Position numbers and translations under genes: made by a program. Of a stretch of DNA of 64,000 nt, positions 62,309 through 64,000 are shown in pieces. Below the pieces are notes generated by a model. That model had not been told where the DNA came from. It ran no database searches and worked only from the letters and a program-made list of their open reading frames with translations. This DNA is from Bdellovibrionales bacterium (GTDB taxonomy: Bacteria > Bdellovibrionota > Bdellovibrionia > Bdellovibrionales > Bdellovibrionaceae), in the NCBI GenBank assembly GCA_018266295.1, contig JAFEAQ010000011.1, forward strand, positions 372,001 to 436,000. Reading direction: 5' to 3'. The first letter of the stretch is position 1. Every line of letters begins with the position of its first letter.

Positions 62309-63008
62309 ATTTCCGAGTCTTTGCCTTTTGATTTTTGTTTTTGCTAGTCACGCCACTGCAGCGACAGTGCAAAAATACTCTGACAGCATGTCACTGGGGG
62401 CGGGTTTCATCTACGTCAACAACAAGCAGCTGGACATGAATAGCGCGATCGACGATGCCAACAACATAGGAGCTGGCGTCCCTAATCTGGGACACGCGTG
62501 GGAATTTTACGCCCAATGGACAACGCTCATTCAGTACTCAAATCTGACCTTGATCCTCCGCCCGTCTTACTTTGAGCAGTCAGCGCACAACGGCAGCATC
62601 CTTTACAAACTCAGCGGCACAACGATTTTTCCGATTGTACGAATGCACGTAACCGATTTGCCGGGCATGAACTTGTTCATTCAAGGGGGCGTTGGCTACG
62701 GAGAACTTCGCGGCGAAATCGACATCAGCAATAAAACTCTTAATTTCAGCGGCAACGGATTGGGAGTTCTCGCCGGTGTCGGCGCTGACACTTGTGTGAG
62801 TGACCGCCATTGCTTTAATCTCGAGCTCAACGTACGCAATCTCTCAATCCCTCGCAATACTTCCACGGGAGGCAATTGCGTCAATAGTGGCGATATTCCA
62901 GGGATTACTCGTTGCTATGTCGACTCCGAGGTCGAACGCAACTATTCAGATTTAAAAACCAACATGTCAGGCACGCAGATGCTGCTAGGTTATTTTTACC
63001 GCTACTAA
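62301..63008 (+). CDS. Predicted outer-membrane beta-barrel protein
   Basis: About 235 residues from a TTG that overlaps the mutS2 end by eight bases. A signal peptide (LCLLIFVFASHATAA) is followed by alternating beta strands (MSLGAGFIYVNN, AWEFYAQWTTLIQYSNLTLILRP, MNLFIQGGVGYGELRGEID, LGVLAGVGADTCVSDRHCFNLELNVRNL) ending in the terminal aromatic MLLGYFYRY. An eight-stranded barrel is likely. Three or four cysteines form possible loop disulfides. Function unknown. Co-transcribed with lnt and mutS2. Confidence 0.85.
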   Translation: MIRFPSLCLLIFVFASHATAATVQKYSDSMSLGAGFIYVNNKQLDMNSAIDDANNIGAGVPNLGHAWEFYAQWTTLIQYSNLTLILRPSYFEQSAHNGSILYKLSGTTIFPIVRMHVTDLPGMNLFIQGGVGYGELRGEIDISNKTLNFSGNGLGVLAGVGADTCVSDRHCFNLELNVRNLSIPRNTSTGGNCVNSGDIPGITRCYVDSEVERNYSDLKTNMSGTQMLLGYFYRY

Positions 63009-63035
63009 GAACAGACATTTCCGCTGTGCAGTTGA

Positions 63036-63419
63036 TTATTTATTTTTATTGTGTCCAGGAGCATTGGCAGAATTGCCGCGATCGCTATTCTTGGGTGACG
63101 AGACTTTCGCATCTTTATCGCTATTGCCGGAATTTCCGCCAGCGCCCAGAGATGCTCTCTCTGCTTGATCTCTGGGATCGAGGGCCCCTTTACGAGCTTT
63201 TTTCTTCTGAGCCGTCGAGTTTTGCAAGTTGCGTGCTTCCTCAGAAATCTTCGCGCCAAATTGCGAATCCGTTGAACTCTTATGGGCCTGATTAATCTGA
63301 CTGTCAAATTCACTGAGATCTTCTGAAGTCGCAGGTACCAGCGTCTGGGCCATAGACACAGAACTTAAGAAAAGAGCTACGAATGTAGGTATCAGATTTT
63401 TTATCAGAATTTTTCTCAT
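63036..63419 (-). CDS. Hypothetical secreted protein, low-complexity C-terminus
   Basis: About 127 residues from MRKILIKNLIPTFVALFLSSVSMAQ behind GGGAGA. A signal peptide is followed by a polar region (LSEFDSQINQAHKSSTD, FGAKISEEARNLQNST) and a basic, then Gly/Asn/Ser-rich tail ending SANAPGHNKNK. No domain is recognised. It lies 20 bases behind the partial gene at the right edge and is probably co-transcribed with it. Confidence 0.75.
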   Translation of the reverse strand: MRKILIKNLIPTFVALFLSSVSMAQTLVPATSEDLSEFDSQINQAHKSSTDSQFGAKISEEARNLQNSTAQKKKARKGALDPRDQAERASLGAGGNSGNSDKDAKVSSPKNSDRGNSANAPGHNKNK

Positions 63420-63439
63420 AACTTCTCCCATAGCCACTT

Positions 63440-64000
63440 CTAGAAAACGACTGAGTTTCCTTGCTTCGCAAACGTGAGCTTCAGTACCTGCTCACGAACC
63501 ACTTCATTTTTCTCATTCAAGAGGCGCACGCGAATACTTTTCTCACCAGAAATATCCGAGGAAACCACAAACGGCAGCTTGCCACGTCCGAGAGCTTTCA
63601 CGCTGACCGGCAAAGTGAGTTTACGCTCTTCACGAATCTCTTTATTTGAAGACACAAAGTGAACGTGCTCTGGAAGTTCGACTTCCGCTTGAGCCACCAT
63701 TTCTTTATCGCTTTGGTTGAAATCAATGTGAATCACATAAGCTTGTTGAGTCAGACCATCGCTTTTCTTTTGCTGAAGCAACTGATAGCTCACAAAGCTC
63801 AAGGTCAAAACGCCGGCCAGAGAAATACCTGAGAGCCACTTCCAAAAAAGCAGCCCCTTCGGAGTGCGTCTCTCACGCCAGTGTGCTAGCACTCGGGTCT
63901 TTAAATACGGCGAAGGCTCAAGAGGAGCCTTCTGAACTCTTGCAAAGAGCTCATGAAGCGCCTTTTGGTCCTGAGAGTCTTCTCGTCCGTGTTCTCGCCC
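63440..64000 (-). CDS. Single-pass membrane protein, start beyond right edge
   Basis: The frame is open through the right edge; 186 residues are visible. The cytoplasmic part (EDSQDQKALHELFARVQKAPLEPSPYLKTRVLAHW) is followed by one membrane segment (FWKWLSGISLAGVLTLSFVSYQLL) and a beta-rich outer domain (AYVIHIDFNQSDKEMVAQAEVELPEHVHFVSS, LTLPVSVKALGRGKLPFVVSSDI). The layout is that of an anti-sigma-factor-like or BatD-like protein; I cannot assign a family. The gene start and any partner sigma factor lie outside the window. Confidence 0.7.
   Translation of the reverse strand, partial: GREHGREDSQDQKALHELFARVQKAPLEPSPYLKTRVLAHWRERRTPKGLLFWKWLSGISLAGVLTLSFVSYQLLQQKKSDGLTQQAYVIHIDFNQSDKEMVAQAEVELPEHVHFVSSNKEIREERKLTLPVSVKALGRGKLPFVVSSDISGEKSIRVRLLNEKNEVVREQVLKLTFAKQGNSVVF

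Overview
The window is a gene-dense (about 50% GC) bacterial chromosome segment with about 62 protein genes and one tRNA. The combination points to a Bdellovibrio-like member of the Bdellovibrionota: a SWIB protein with a histone-H1-like lysine/alanine tail, many lone secreted solute-binding proteins and hydrolases, a secreted beta carbonic anhydrase, a eukaryote-like Ser/Thr kinase, type IV pilin, YaeQ, ThyX, and an HNH endonuclease of a type frequent in that group. This placement is an inference from gene content; no rRNA is present to confirm it. I see no intact prophage, insertion sequence or CRISPR array.

Layout. 1-11 kb: a truncated gene at the left edge, a secreted glycine-rich protein, pirin, a lone solute-binding protein, a duplicated outer-membrane barrel, thyX divergent from a LysR regulator, a papain-like secreted protein, a Ser/Thr kinase, and a secreted phospholipase-D-fold enzyme. 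11-21 kb: a DUF924 protein, a coupled pair (periplasmic protein plus membrane-anchored TAXI-type binding protein), a secreted Asp-nucleophile alpha/beta hydrolase divergent from its likely LysR regulator, YaeQ, secreted proteins and carbonic anhydrase. 21-29 kb: tRNA-Asp with its own promoter and terminator, a receiver-only response regulator coupled to oligoribonuclease, map-ahcY, SWIB/H1-like protein, a cluster of TTTCCCCTCTGAAAA-type repeats, a J-domain protein and ettA.

29-44 kb: HNH nuclease between inverted repeats, then a long minus-strand run from SDR and fumC through a zinc-ribbon/Tudor protein coupled to a UvrD/PcrA helicase, then parA, an acidic protein, bolA and a VOC protein. On the plus strand follow EVE, a DusC-like enzyme and glutaredoxin, then a second dihydrouridine synthase, an XRE regulator and acs. 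44-57 kb is a protein-quality region: dnaK and dnaJ (in the unusual order dnaJ then dnaK), pilA with a tetratricopeptide-like neighbour, clpS-clpA, htpX with a hairpin that covers its ribosome binding site, a lipoprotein lytic transglycosylase, a subtilase and secreted endonuclease I. 57-64 kb: a zinc-ribbon membrane protein, lnt-mutS2-barrel protein as an overlapping operon, and two secreted or membrane proteins, the last cut by the right edge.

The most notable points are: the detached RNA-polymerase-binding-type Tudor domain encoded next to the helicase; the CTCTGAAA repeat cluster upstream of the SWIB and J-domain genes; a 138-bp MITE-like palindrome that serves as a shared terminator; the possible RNA thermosensor before htpX; and lysine/alanine tails on both AhcY and SWIB.
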